Origin: Dendrophyllia cribrosa
Taxonomy: Eukaryota; Cnidaria; Anthozoa; Scleractinia; Dendrophylliidae
Length of the DNA stretch: 64,000 nucleotides
Direction: 5' to 3'
Assembly (NCBI GenBank): GCA_024195265.1
Contig: JAJLRJ010000010.1
Location: 16,336,759-16,400,758 of the forward strand
Shown: positions 11,700-22,981 of the stretch, piece after piece
Numbering within the stretch: position 1 is the first letter of the stretch
Layout: every line of letters begins with the position of its first letter
Made by a program: the position numbers and the translations under genes
Notes under the pieces: generated by a model
Seen by the model: only the letters and a program-made list of their open reading frames with translations
Told to the model about the DNA's origin: nothing
Databases searched by the model: none

Positions 11700-13840
11700 A
11701 ATTTATTTGTATTAAATGTTCATCTATACGCCCTAATTCAAGATTGTTCATTTATTCATTAGCACTGTCGATAATTGAACTTTATTAATGGAATGAAATA
11801 TCAACTGATACAAGTATTTATATATTAAAGAAACGTAATGGACGGAACGTGCCGCACGAATCCCTAATTCTAGTCAGTGTAACACTAACATCTTCGTAGG
11901 GGCCTCGAATACTCAATTTTTGCCGATTTTCGACGTTTGAAGCGAATGTCAAATAACAATATTAAGGAAATATTATAACGTCTTTCGCCAGTCTGTCTAC
12001 ACATAAACACGGGCAACAAATATACACACCTCTGTAAGGAAGTAGCAACAGTGCAAGGAAAATACAACCGCCTGAAGGTTTCCTATCTGAGCTTACAGAG
12101 AACATCTTATCGGGGTTGGACAGTCACTCGCAAAATCCTTCTTCTGAAAGGGTCACGTGAAAAGCTAAAGCGGAGGTCGCTGGCGTGACTGGGTTCTATT
12201 TTCGTAAGAGGAAATAGCAGCGCTGGTAAAGCCTGCAGTGATTGCAAGTTACTACAGTAGCTTACAGTCGAACCCCGTTAGTGAGTAACGCGGACACCGA
12301 AGAGACCAGAGAAAGTGTTCATATTAACGGGGTAAATTACCGTATCTAACCCCTAGACACTAAAACATTACGATTACACTAACGTTCGTAATTTTTACCC
12401 AAACTGATAGTATATGTATAGCTGACTAACGTAGCGCATTTGAGAACATTTATATTACTTATAATTAGCCAAATTGTCCGTATTAAGGAGGTTAACTTTG
12501 TATGAGATTGTTTTGATCGAGACGGGAAAAAATGGCCGTTGTCCGTATTAACAGGTGTCCGTATTAATTAAGAGGGTAATTTTAGAGAAAATAGGTGTGG
12601 TTACACTCACCACGGTAAATGGCATTTCCTATGGTAGATCATCCCGCGGTGCATCACACTTGGGTTTAGTGTACCGTGTTAACCAGCGGTTACACTCGAT
12701 TTGCGATTTGCCAAGGTAAAAAAAATGTCACGCAATTCAGTGAATCACTTTTTCTTTGCGTTTACGTGTTGATGTCAAACGGAGCATCGTGATTGGCTCA
12801 TGTACCTTGGGTGTCAAAACACCATTGCAAGTTACCACGTTAAATGTCATGGGCGCTTCGTGTGACCTTTTTTATGTTTCCATGGATATTTATCACGGAA
12901 AATTTACCTCGTGAAATGTCGGTCACACTCACTAAATGCAGTTTCCCGTGGTGAAAGGGTCATTTACCACCGTAAAAGCTTTGTTTTATATAAAGTCTAA
13001 AAAGGTAAACCAAAACTAAAGACAAACACGAGGGTAACAAGTAAATAAATGCGTTGGCGCGAAGAAGGGGAAAACAAGTACGAATAAAGACCGTGGTTCC
13101 ACTGGAGTCTGACACCATTGTATCGTTGTAACAACGACAATCACATTTCCAGTTCCACCAGCGAGTTAACAGCGATGACACGAAGACAGTTTGGAACTTC
13201 GACAAGAATTATAAACAAAGGTACGAAAAATCCGGAAAGGTCACAAGAAGTTTGAGTGGCTCGCTGAACAATTTGAACGATTCGAATTCAATCGAAACGG
13301 AAAAAAGAAGAACGGTAAACATGAATGTTGCCGAGCGGCACGGATAACGTTTATAATCAAAACGAAGAGAGCGGTGGTAAAGATTGCCAAATGAAAGGTG
13401 AAGTAAGAAACAGAAAAACAATTACCTTGAGAACACTTCTATGTTTACAATTTACTTAGCACTGCGACTTTTAATCGCCAAAACCTTCGATCTGGTTTTG
13501 GACCCTTGCAATGGTGCGCCTACATTTTCCAAGATTTCCCACATATGCTTCTAATATATATAGCTAGGCTAAGCCTAACAGCGTCGTTCTCTGAACAGAA
13601 ATCCGATGATAAACTTAACTAAGGTGAAAGGTAGGAAGCACAAGAATAGGGAGTTTAAGCAAATCGCTACGGCAGGTGGTGCTACGGCGGTCATGGCTGA
13701 GAAAGACTAGGGAGAGTACGTCATGGTAGCCCGCCAAAATTCGAACTTAAGCAGCGCGAAAATACGGAGGGAGTACGTCGAAGATTTGTTTACGTTTTAT
13801 GCTCCTGTATTAAGGTGTTTTTGACGATTTTGTGATCACA
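11700..13840. other. Non-coding, at least two old MITE-like segments
   Basis: No gene was recognised. Around 12,265-12,580, sequence beginning CAGTCGAACCCCGTTA and ending with repeated GTCCGTATTAA looks like a Tc1/pogo-type MITE. Around 12,600-12,970, several copies of ACCACGGTAAATG and its complement (GTTACACTC, GGTCACACTC) form another imperfect hairpin element. 12,960-13,840 shows only weak minus-strand frames that I do not support. Confidence 0.4.
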
Positions 13841-13856
13841 TTATGACTACGTTTAA

Positions 13857-14510
13857 GGGGGCATTACGGTTGGTTTTTGGTAATATTTTGGCTGCTTAAT
13901 AAAAAAATCATATTTAATTGACAATTCATTCAAATTGATTCAAACTTTGTACAGAGTACATCAAGGTCACTGTCTACCACATGGGATAACCGGTGTTAAT
14001 GATTTGTTTATTTTAGGTTAATAATTAACAATTTCTGAGAAATGTTGTTTTGGGGGTTAGATTACAGCTCCTCACTTTTTGACAAGTTGCTTTCATAAAA
14101 ATCACTTGATTTTTGGTACAATAAATCTTTATGAGATGGAGTGCAACCTAATGGAGTGTTTTTGCCTTCGGACCATTTTGGTCACCATGGTAACCAATCA
14201 AACGTTTTAGAAGGCAAATTTCTTATAAAACCAGGTTTATTTGAGAAAATTAAATTCTACTCCATAGGGTTGCAGATAAGTACATAAATAATTTTTCTAC
14301 CAAATTTGGTGGCAATTGCTTAAATACTCTTTGAAAAATATGAGGCGCCTCCCACAAAAAAAGACCCTTATTTTATAGTGGAAAAAATTAATTTGCCAAA
14401 GAAATGAATATATATTCTGAAACTAGATAGATTCAAGTATTCATTGAGAGGTAATAAAAAAAATTGACGAATTTTAAAATTTTTGTCAAAAACCAACCGT
14501 AATGCCCCCC
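13857..14510. mobile_element. Tourist-like MITE inside the Harbinger transposase
   Basis: A 654-bp element with inverted ends GGGGGCATTACGGTTGG and its complement, flanked by a TAA duplication (13,854-13,856 and 14,511-14,513). A 3-bp TAA/TTA duplication is the signature of PIF/Harbinger-mobilised (Tourist) MITEs. It has no coding capacity. It sits 12 bp after the putative start codon of the transposase, and removing it and one TAA copy leaves the frame open. Confidence 0.88.
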
Positions 14511-15579
14511 TAAGGAAACTCAGGATTTTATTGTGCTCAGCTATGACCAGGGGATTATTAACGACGAAGAATTCCTGATTTTGTACGATTTGCACAAGTC
14601 TCCAAACTTAGACCTACCATATGCTTCCTATCCACTCTTCGATCTCTATGAAATGGAGGATGATGAATGCCTAGCCGAATTTCGAGTGAAGAAAAGAGAT
14701 ATACCTGTTCTTACTGAAGCACTTCAAATCCCAGATTGGATTACTTGTAATCAGCGCAGCAAAGCCGATGGCATAGAAGCCCTCTGTATGTTTCTAAAAC
14801 GTTTTGCTTACCCTTGTCGCTTGTCGCTACAGTGATATGGTACCAAGGTTTGGCCGTCCTGTCCCTGTTTTAAGCATGGTAACTAACGAAGTGGTTGATT
14901 ACATCTACACAGTACACGTTACCGAATCGTCGATTGGAATCCTGCAATTTTAAACCCATCAGCATTTGAGACGTATGCCCAGGCAATCTCTCAAAGAAGT
15001 TCACCATTCCAGAACTGTTTTGGCTTTATTGATGGAACTGTTACACTAATTGCTAGGTCTAATAAGAACCAGCGAGTCCACAAAAGAGTTCACGCTCTGA
15101 AATTTCAATCCTTAGTTTTGCCAAATGGAATTATTGGACACCTCTGTGGCCCTGTAGGTGGGTGCCTATGTTCAACTCGAAACTAATTTTTATTTCCTGA
15201 TCTTAAATTATACCTCCTCCCCTACCAAATTTATTTGTGTTCTGTGTATCTAGACTCCTCTTTCTGAAAACAACAAGAACATGGGAGAGGGATCAGAAAT
15301 GTTGATTTTATTCCTTAGAAACATTTTAGGAACTTCAGATTTATAACAACTGGTATACAAACGCTGCCAATAATGCCACACCCCGACTCTGATCTTTTTG
15401 GGTGTCTACCCCTTTAATTAAAGCCAACTTTTGCCACCTTCCCCCAACATCCATACACACACCCTGTAATAACTTTATGTCTGAGCATATTTTCTTATAT
15501 CCATGATTTTTTATGCACTTAAGGGATTCAACCTTGTGCAATTTTACAAAGATAGAGCATATTAAGTCACCAGTAAACC

Positions 15580-15600
15580 CCCCCCCCCCCCCCCCCCCCG
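15580..15600. repeat. Poly-C run in Harbinger intron
   Basis: A run of about 22 C residues lies inside the transposase intron. A similar C-rich run occurs at 17,597-17,632. Such runs are prone to length errors in assemblies. Confidence 0.9.
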
Positions 15601-16813
15601 CACTTCTGTCCAGAGCAATTCTCCATACGTTCCCTTCATTTGAGTTTCCATGACAAGCCCTAAATTGTATAGCCTTTAAATGTAAAATTGTTAAAAAAAA
15701 AACCTTGAAATTTCTATAAGTATGTTTTCTATAACAATCTGTTCAGATATGCATGATCCTTAATGAATTTTTTTCATATTATTTTTCTAGAGGGAAGATG
15801 GCATGATGCGGGAATTCTTCGTGATTCCCAGCTTTTACAGAGCTTACAGATGTTGGCTTTTAATCTCCATGGACAGCCAATGTGTATATATGGTGATCCT
15901 GCATATCCCTTGAGGGTCCATCTCCAGGCACCATTTCGCAATGGAGTCCTAACCCCCCAAATGCAGGCCTTTAATGCAAAAATGAGTGAAGTTCGTGTTG
16001 AGGAAGAAACACTCGCATAGAACAGGCGCTTTTGTGCTAAGCATTTTGTTATAACTGTTTTTGTTTGACTCGAGAACCCAATTAGAATATTTCGTAATGT
16101 TTTCTAGAACCTTCTATAACAAGATAGAAACTGGATAAACAGGTTTTTAGTCCTTGGGTTATATAACCGTTTACAGCATACCAGTGTGCGCTCTTTCTGT
16201 CGTGTATCGATCCGAAGCAGAGTTCTCGCAGATTTCGGGTAGAAATTGTAGTTCGTGTCGCGTTCAAGAAACTTGTGGTTGTTGTAGACGTTCAGATTTA
16301 ACTTTAACAGTTCGTACCTCAGTTGAGTGGTTGTTTGGAGACATCGTTAATTACTTCAAATTTTTGGACTTTAAAAAAAAAATCTAAAGATTGGATTAAG
16401 TAGTGTGGGGGAAATGTATGTGGTCTGTGCACTTCTACGGAATGCTCTCACTTGCCTCTACGGCAACCAAACATCAGAGTATTTTGGACTTGACCCACCC
16501 CGTCTGGAAGATTACTTTGCATGAAAACAATAACAAATAAGTAAAGACTTTCTTATGTCTAGTTTTAAGAAATGTTTACATGTACACAACATTTGTTCCA
16601 AATGAGAAGAGAAATGTTTCCAAAGATAAACTTAACAGTTAGATGTAAGTTTTGCAAACTAACAATAATGCAGCTCCTAACAATAAAGGTCAAGAAAACA
16701 TAAATGTTATTAGTTCTGAACTCAACATTGGGCTGAAAGGTTTTGATAATGGCAACCCTATTAAAAGATGAACAGTTCAATGAACAATACAATCAAAAAT
16801 GTCTTGTATGTCC

Positions 16814-17073
16814 TTAAGATTGTTTTGGCAAAAGCCTGTCCACAAGAGCCATCATGGCAGCAGTTTGTTGTTGTTGTTGTTGTTGCTGCATCATAGCCAT
16901 CTGCATCTCCTGCATACCCTCAAACATACTATTCTGCTGTTTAAAAAGCTGTGCTTGTCTGGCAGCCTCTTGTTCTTGTTGTTTTTTCTTCAGTGCAAGC
17001 TCTTCCTCCCGAAACTGGCTGTCTTTCTCATTTTTCTTTCTCATATAATCAAGAGCATCGTTTCGACTGCGCC
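16814..17073 (-). CDS. C-terminal exon of Harbinger Myb/SANT-like partner protein
   Basis: A minus-strand exon beginning at an AG acceptor near 17,074 and ending at a stop at 16,814. It encodes a highly charged helical region (DSQFREEELALKKKQQ), then a Met/Gln-rich segment with eight consecutive Gln (MQQQQQQQQ) and the end LVDRLLPKQS. PIF/Harbinger elements carry a second gene, a Myb/SANT-like DNA-binding protein with a coiled-coil tail that assists the transposase. Its position, convergent with and close to the transposase, fits this. The SANT domain itself is not visible, and the upstream part may have been lost where the DIRS element begins. Confidence 0.6.
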
Positions 17074-17159
17074 TATTTCAAGTAACAATAAGCTTTATGA
17101 ACAAAATGTTTGTACTTGCAACCCCCAGTTAGCAAAACAGCTTTTTTTATACGTGCAAA

Positions 17160-17640
17160 AATAAAACAAGAAAAAATGAAATGATACAATTTGTACTTAC
17201 ACAGAGCAAACTGCCATGTACCATTACAACAGTGATATATTATTAAATACGTTTAGTTGTTAAACTACACCGGACTCATAAAACTGACAGGGGTTCTTGT
17301 CGTACCTATTAGAAATGTCCACAGTTGCAGCTTTTGTGGTACTTTTTCAGTTATAAGGTATATAAAAATAGCAGAGATTTAAGAGATACAAAAGAATGAC
17401 ATGATTGTTGCAACCATCCAACGAACAAATAAAGATTTATGAAAACTGAACATATCAGTTCATATTCTGTATTGGTACCTCTTAGGGGTGAGAATAAATA
17501 GCCCTATGTACAAATTAAGATATTGGTACCTTTAAGGGGTTCCTTTCAAAATGTTTGACTACCTCCGATCCTGTCACTTTTGTATGGGAACCAAACCCCC
17601 CCCCCCCCCCCCCCCACCCCCCACCCCCCCACAGATGAAT
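17160..17640. other. Non-coding, includes C-rich run
   Basis: No open frame or element was recognised between the Myb-like exon and the B2 repeat of the DIRS element, apart from a poly-C/A-C tract at 17,597-17,632. Confidence 0.5.
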
Positions 17641-17649
17641 TAACGGTTC

Positions 17650-17751
17650 ATAACTACCCTCCACGTAACATGCTTAAGCGCCAATGAAAACACTAGACAA
17701 CTATGGAGTGTGACTCGTGCTGGGTGCCTAATGGACACTATGGACCAGCTT
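17650..17751 (-). repeat. B2 split direct repeat of the DIRS element
   Basis: About 100 bp from ATAACTACCCTCC to GGACCAG, about 95% identical to B1 at 18,548-18,647 and in the same orientation. It marks the 3' end of the outer element. Confidence 0.8.
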
Positions 17752-18155
17752 TATTACACGATGTCTGGAAATACAATTTTTTTTCTTTTCTTTGTTTCTT
17801 TTTTACTACATAATGACAATATAGTTAAGCTAATGCACAAGGTGAAACGAAGTGCGATTTAAAAAATTACAAATGATCTTAAACGTATTGTCAAAATTAC
17901 AAAATTCATTAATTCATTTTATAAGATCTACATAGATGCGCAAGGGTGCCTAAGATACACTATGGATCCGGCTTTATTACAAGATGTCTGGGCAATACAA
18001 TTTTTTTTTAAATACATGATGACAACCTAGCTTAGCTAAATAATGCACAAATTGAAACGAAATCGATTCAAAAAATTACAAATGATCTTAAGCGTGATGT
18101 CAAAATTACAGAATTCATTAATTCATTTTATAAGATCTACATTGATGCGCATACA
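17728..18155. repeat. Tandem duplication of about 215 bp in DIRS 3' region
   Basis: Two diverged copies (about 17,728-17,943 and 17,944-18,155) share the motifs GGTGCCTAA, CACTATGGA, TTACAAATGATCTTAA and AATTCATTAATTCATTTTAT. The duplication lies between B2 and A2 and lengthens the 3' end. Confidence 0.8.
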
Positions 18156-18324
18156 TTAAGATAATAAGGAAAATGAAATGCGAATGAAAAAAAAACCAAT
18201 GATACAGTGCCCGGTACGAAAACCCGGAATAAAACCCATTGGGAGAAAAAACCCGCAACGTACTCCTCGATCGAATGCAGCGTATTGAGCTCCGAGAATT
18301 AGAGCTTTAAACTAACTTTGGTAA

Positions 18325-18440
18325 CAAGTTTGGTCACAGACGATGGCAGTCCAAAAGGCGAGATAGCAAAAACGCTGAAACATCTATATTTATACAAATA
18401 TTCATAGCGTATTGTCAAATATAATTACATAACCTTTATT
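18325..18440 (-). repeat. A2 split direct repeat (empty-site paralogue of the Maverick target)
   Basis: This 116-bp repeat matches A1, which consists of 36,970-36,978 plus 63,421-63,527, with about 10 differences. A2 reads CAAGTTTGGTCACAGAC across the position where A1 was split by the Maverick. It therefore serves as an uninterrupted reference for that insertion site. Confidence 0.85.
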
Positions 18441-18547
18441 GTTTGAATAATTAAGAACAAAAGGTTATCACAAATGTGAAAAGAATGCTACGAATCGTCA
18501 TGAAACAGCTTTTCAACTCCTCGTTGTTACGTTGAAAAGCATTATTT

Positions 18548-18647
18548 ATAACTACCCTCCGCGTAACGCGCTTAAGCGCCAATGAAAACACTAGACAACT
18601 ATGGAGTATGACTCGTGCTGGGTGCCTAATGGCACCATGGACCAGAG
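18548..18647 (-). repeat. B1 split direct repeat of the DIRS element
   Basis: Same sequence as B2 in the same orientation. It lies between the recombinase stop (18,724) and A2, exactly where a B1 repeat is expected. Confidence 0.8.
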
Positions 18648-18723
18648 CGAGAAAAGAAAACAAAGACGAGAAACTAACGTGCAGGAAAACATGCTAAATT
18701 CTGTTGTAAAGCAAAAGATAATT

Positions 18724-20123
18724 TTATGAATTGATCGCCCTGGGTACCTTCAACCTATCATTAGTATGAAGGTTTATATCATAGAGAGCTTAAGCAACCA
18801 CAACGGTGACGGCAGCGAGAACGGCACAAAACAATAGGTTTAATGAGCGAAAACAATGCCTCTGCACGTGTAGCACGTGCGTTTTACATTTTAGTAAATT
18901 TCTTTGCCGTTCCCTGCAAAACAACAACGTCAAATGATCAAATTGTAGGTTTTATGGAGAACGTGAACACGCGACGTTTAATTTTCCTTTCTCCATTTGA
19001 ACTGGACAGCCATTCCTTCAAATTTAGCTCCTGGACAATCCAGACACATTAGACAAACTAAACAAATTGGAACAACTACAAAGTAGTTTTAAAAAGCGCG
19101 AATCCTTTTTTCAAGTGACGTTTTTCATGGCGTTGCCGTCGTCGTTGCTTAAGCTCTCTAATTATCCTTAGATTTGACGGACTTCCAGCCGGCATGTCTA
19201 TCCAGAAACTCGCCAGAAATATCGGCCGCGCTTGACACAGTAGCGCCGCCCTTTCTGAGACTATGAGTACCATAACTGTTAACATTTTTGACAAAATTAC
19301 TTAAAGTCTCCCGAAAAATTGCCCTGACTATAGAAAAAGTGATAGGATGTTGAGGAGCAGTGCCTTTAGACGAAAGTCTACAAACTAAAGGCTGATCTGG
19401 ATTATCGGGTAGCCTAGATAACATTTTTTCAGTGATGGAAACAGGACACGTAATTTTGCCGGACCTAGCGAAATAAAAGTAATGCCTTTGAGAACGTTGA
19501 TCATTCTTGCGCTTTGGACAAAAAATTGACATATGGTCAGGAAAAAAGGAAACGTGACTTCTTTTGACATGAATAACTTCATCGCAACGCATGAGACCTG
19601 CAAAAGCTATAATAAATATAAAACAGGTTCTCAGGTTAAATAGAGAGGCCTGTGGAGTGTTGAATCTCTCTGCGACTTTGGTAATTAAATCAATATTAAC
19701 AGACTGTTTCCCTTTCACCGGTTTTCTCAATACACGTTTAGATGCTTCCAGAACTTGCTTAACAAGACTGCATTCCGTTGGGGAATTAATTCCGGCAATC
19801 TCGTGGGCCCATCTAACTGCATAAACAGCGGCTTCGATAGGTGCAGGAGAGTTACATGACTCAACTTTCTCTCTGAGATATAAACAAAACAAAAAAGGCG
19901 AAACGGGAAACTGATTAGAGCCTACATTATCCATTTCCCACTTTTTCCAATTGAGCCATGCATTTTTGTACTTAACATTTGAAGACAGAGCTTTAGAGCC
20001 AAGCACAAAAGCAGGAAGAGAGTCGGCCAGACTCTTCAACTTGTCAGACATAGGCTGAAATCTCTGAGACCACAATCCCGCTTGAAACGCGTCTATAAGG
20101 AAAAACAAAAAAACGAAGAACAA
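18724..20123 (-). pseudogene. DIRS tyrosine recombinase, split by a MITE near its end
   Basis: Tyrosine recombinase of the phage-integrase fold, used by DIRS elements instead of a DDE integrase to insert circular cDNA. It has an N-terminal SAM-like core-binding region (to about residue 160), box I GLMRCDE (Arg), HSLRKGGAT (His and Arg of box II) and DRHAGWKSV (second His). The frame closes at 19,158 where a MITE begins. Sequence on the far side (18,783 down to a TAA at 18,724-18,726) supplies a short tail beginning with the Tyr-Ile expected for the nucleophile region. The start overlaps the end of the RNase H frame (20,093), as in related elements. Apart from the MITE it looks intact. Confidence 0.88.
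18784..19158. mobile_element. Second copy of the GAGCTTAAGCAACGACG MITE
   Basis: Inverted ends GAGAGCTTAAGCAAC and GTTGCTTAAGCTCTC match the MITE at 5777-6135, and the interior is an inverted copy of that element. It is inserted in the last codons of the DIRS recombinase. The flanking 5-mers (TCATA and TAATT) no longer match, so the duplication is eroded or the exact ends differ by a few bases. Confidence 0.82.
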
Positions 20124-21420
20124 CGTGCAGTCATGAAATCTAAACTAATGCGCCTAACAGGCGAAATCCAATCGAAGAGCGAGAACATTGAATTTGGGCA
20201 TGCCCGAAAAAACGGACTTCTTATTAGAATATACAAAAAAGGAACCCCTACCGGGAAGAAACATGTCGCGTGGTTTAGGTAAAGAATAGGAATAACAAAT
20301 TCTTGAAACAAAAACGGGCGATCGAAAGAACATAACAATAGCCAAAAAGGCGCGGATTTCCACTCTGGCACAACGAGAGTGCCTTTGGCCCTACAAGTTC
20401 CCATGTGGTATAAGACTGCACTAATTAGATATGGGGGCGGACAAACAAAATTGTTACATTCTTTTCCCCAATCCTGCGTGAAGCGATCCACTGCCTCAGT
20501 GCCAGGACACCAAAACTTAGAATTAAAACGTTGCAAATGTGAATTATAACTGCTCGCCATCCTGTCCACATCGAAAGGACCCCACTTATCTGCGATTAAC
20601 TTGAACAAATCGGGACTTAACATCCAATCATTAGGATCAATGATACGACTTAAATAGTCGGCCAGCTCGTTGTCAGCTCTGGAAATCCATTGAGCCTGAA
20701 AAGACACACTGTGAGTCATGCAAAAACTAAAAATATGAACTGCGATCTGCTGCAAATGAGTGACACTGCTCCCATTGTGTACAATACGAACGACATTTTG
20801 ATTATCTGAGATCTTAATCTTTTTACCCATGATAAAGCTCTGAAAGCTTTTGAAGGCTAAGAAAATAGCCAATAACTCGCGAAAGGAAGAGCTCTTTGCA
20901 CGCTCAACAGAACTCCACATACCGGAACAAACCTTCCGTTCACAACTAATAGTGATATGAGCGCCATAGCCAGACGCACTGGCATCGCAGGTTAAAACTG
21001 CGCTAGACGACAAAGGTCTATTTATCGAATAGCCGTTAAAGGCTTCTACATGCGACAACCAAAATTTCAACTCCTGTAAAACTCCATCAGGTGCGACAAG
21101 AACATCGTCCCACGAGTGCCGCAATTGAATGAATAAATACATTTGTCTGGTAAATAATCTGGCAATAGGCCCTAACGCAACGGTAAGAGAAATCACAAAT
21201 CCAGAAACACGAGCTACGTCCCTAACTCGAAGATTAGGAAATTCAAGAAGAAGCCCGGACAAGACTGACTTGACTTTTTCTCAGGCATGACAAAGAGCAT
21301 TCGAATTGTATCAATGACAATCCCTAACCATTCCCCCAACTGACGGGGCTCCCAATTGGATTTGTTCTTGTTAGCCTTCCAGCCAGAAAGCTGGAGATCA
21401 GACCTAACCATTGTAACCAC
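20093..21420 (-). pseudogene. DIRS reverse transcriptase end and RNase H
   Basis: The C-terminal part of the RT (VRSDLQLSGWKANKNKS, then LGEWLGIVID) continues, after one frameshift near 21,240, into a connection region and an RNase H domain. RNase H acidic residues are visible as CDASASGYG, SFRELLA, SDNQNVV and RADNELADYLS. The Asp-rich ending FDVDRMASSYN is typical of DIRS pol. The part of the RT that should hold the YxDD box is missing. It should lie between this frame and 26,600, at the junction with the Ngaro-like element. It overlaps the recombinase frame by about 30 bp. Confidence 0.85.
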
Positions 21421-21562
21421 TGTAAAAGATAGGGCTAAACCCGCCGTGCGAGGGAACAGCGTACGAATAACATATCACCAGAAAACCAATACAGGCCCAA
21501 TCCTACACCCAAACCTAACGACCTTATCCCATTCCTACGAGTCAGTGTTGTTGATTACGAAC

Positions 21563-22966
21563 TCAATTGTGCGGGTTACGCTTCTCAGGAGACTGTCGTA
21601 TTGATCCTGAAGTGGCTGTCGTGTACTGAGTGAAGGCGGGTTCAAATCCGGTGAGTTGATTCAGTTCTTCGTATTGTGCCGAGGTACTTTGTGTAACCTG
21701 AGCCATTTTTGCTGCTACCGAGGCTGGTTGTAGCGATTTATGTAGTTGCAGATAGTACTTGGCCATGCTATAAGAACGCCAGCCGACGTGATCAACGATG
21801 TCATCCAAGGTGCTCCCAGTAAGGGCCATGGTGATCGCTCCCCCACACCGGAAGCTGTAAAGCGTTTTGTTCGCGATTCCGGCTGCCGTCAAGTATGTTT
21901 TCAATCTCGCCTCTGCTGCATCTGTTGAAAAGGCATCGAGAAGGACGGTTCGACCGCTTGTGGCTCTAAAAAGTGGGCCATTAGACACAGAGATCTTGAT
22001 AGCTTGACAAATGGTCATATAATCATCTATTGCTTTTACAGGGCATAGGAATTGATTGGGATGTCTGGCTACTGCAAAAACTTTGGAGTCCCCTGAACGG
22101 AGGGTTTTCCCATAAACATGGTTGAAAAGAAGTCCTTTGTCATTAGGGAAACGAAGGATTTCAGCAGCCTTGATATGGCTTAGGTCTGACGGACGGTCGC
22201 CGGAGAAAAAGTGCAGTTTGAAGTATGCCAGATCACGTGCGTAGATGTAGAGGTGAATTGGATCAGTGGACGCCGATCGCAGCTTACTATCGATTACCTG
22301 ACAGAGGATCGTAAGGTCACATATAAAGATGGGTTCGGCTTGTTTAGGGACAGCGCGTGCTTTTAACTGTTCTTCAGTCACTCCCAGCTTTTAGGTATCG
22401 TTTTACCACCGAGTGCGCTGCAGGGTTGGGCGCTAAGTCGCCCGTTGTAGGAGTCTAGTAGCCTCTAGGTGGTCACGTAGAATGGCTCTTAGTTGTTCTA
22501 TGTAAGAGTCCACGGTCTTAAAGGCCAAACGCCGGGGGCAACCACACGATAAAAGGGCTTTTGAAGCCGTATCCTGATGATGACATGTCTCTCTGTGGAC
22601 TTGGGTCTTCGAGTCCTTATCTTTCCAGATCAAGAAGTACACTATGTCCCTGGGGGACACAGTGTCCAGTGACTTGGATGGAATCAAGCGGTAGAGAAAA
22701 GACATGAATTCTCTTTCCAGGGCACTTTTCTTTTTTCTGTATTTTGACGATGCGAGAGTTGTCTCAATTTCTTGCCAACGCGATTCTAAGAGGGTAGTGT
22801 CAATGTCTGATTTACTATCATGACTCGTATCGTTTTGCCTAGGTGTTCCACACATCTGACAGAAGCAGTATTGGAGGTCATTTGGGGCGAAACATTTTTT
22901 GCATTCTACTTGGAGAACAGGTTTCCAGATTGTGTATCGCTGCGGTTCCCTCTGAGGATAAAGCAA
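21563..22966 (-). pseudogene. Ngaro-like tyrosine recombinase with N-terminal zinc motif
   Basis: Two successive minus-strand frames (22,966-22,433 and 22,381-21,563) form a recombinase. The first has a CxxC...CxxC zinc motif (CKKCFAPND, CFCQMCG) followed by an N-terminal core-binding region. The second has GDRPSDL (box I Arg) and HVGWRSYSMAKYY (second His and Tyr nucleophile). Box II reads YSFRCGG where HSFR is usual, so the first conserved histidine is replaced by tyrosine. A stop at 22,433-22,435 and a 50-bp gap separate the frames, so this copy is broken. The long C-terminal tail is Gln/Ser/Thr-rich. Confidence 0.82.
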
Positions 22967-22981
22967 AAAACAAGAAGAGTC

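Larger units (their letters stand above)
13843..16523 (+). pseudogene. PIF/Harbinger transposase (DDE_Tnp_4 type), decayed
   Basis: DDE nuclease that would excise and insert a PIF/Harbinger transposon. The apparent ATG (13,843) is followed after four codons by an inserted MITE, and the frame resumes at 14,514. The N-terminal helical region runs to 14,813. Catalytic landmarks are GFIDGTV (first Asp, near 15,030), YGDPAYP (second Asp, near 15,895) and SVEWLFGD (Glu, near 16,325). The C-terminal region ends near 16,523. An intron from about 15,160 to 15,790 has a GTGGGT donor and TTTTCTAG acceptor. A second interruption at about 16,003-16,310 may be another intron. Breaks include a 7-bp tandem duplication (TTGTCGC, 14,814-14,827), a shift near 14,925 and one in the A-run near 16,380. 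The partner Myb-like gene follows on the opposite strand. Confidence 0.88.

Noticed and set aside
12960..13421. Minus-strand frames with hydrophobic stretches near 13 kb
   Set aside because: They are short, without conserved motifs or splice sites, in a region of degraded repeats. I cannot support a gene.
16854..17048. Cysteine-rich plus-strand frame (CCCCCCCC) opposite the Myb-like exon
   Set aside because: It is the complement of the poly-Gln codons of the minus-strand exon, which has splice and composition support.
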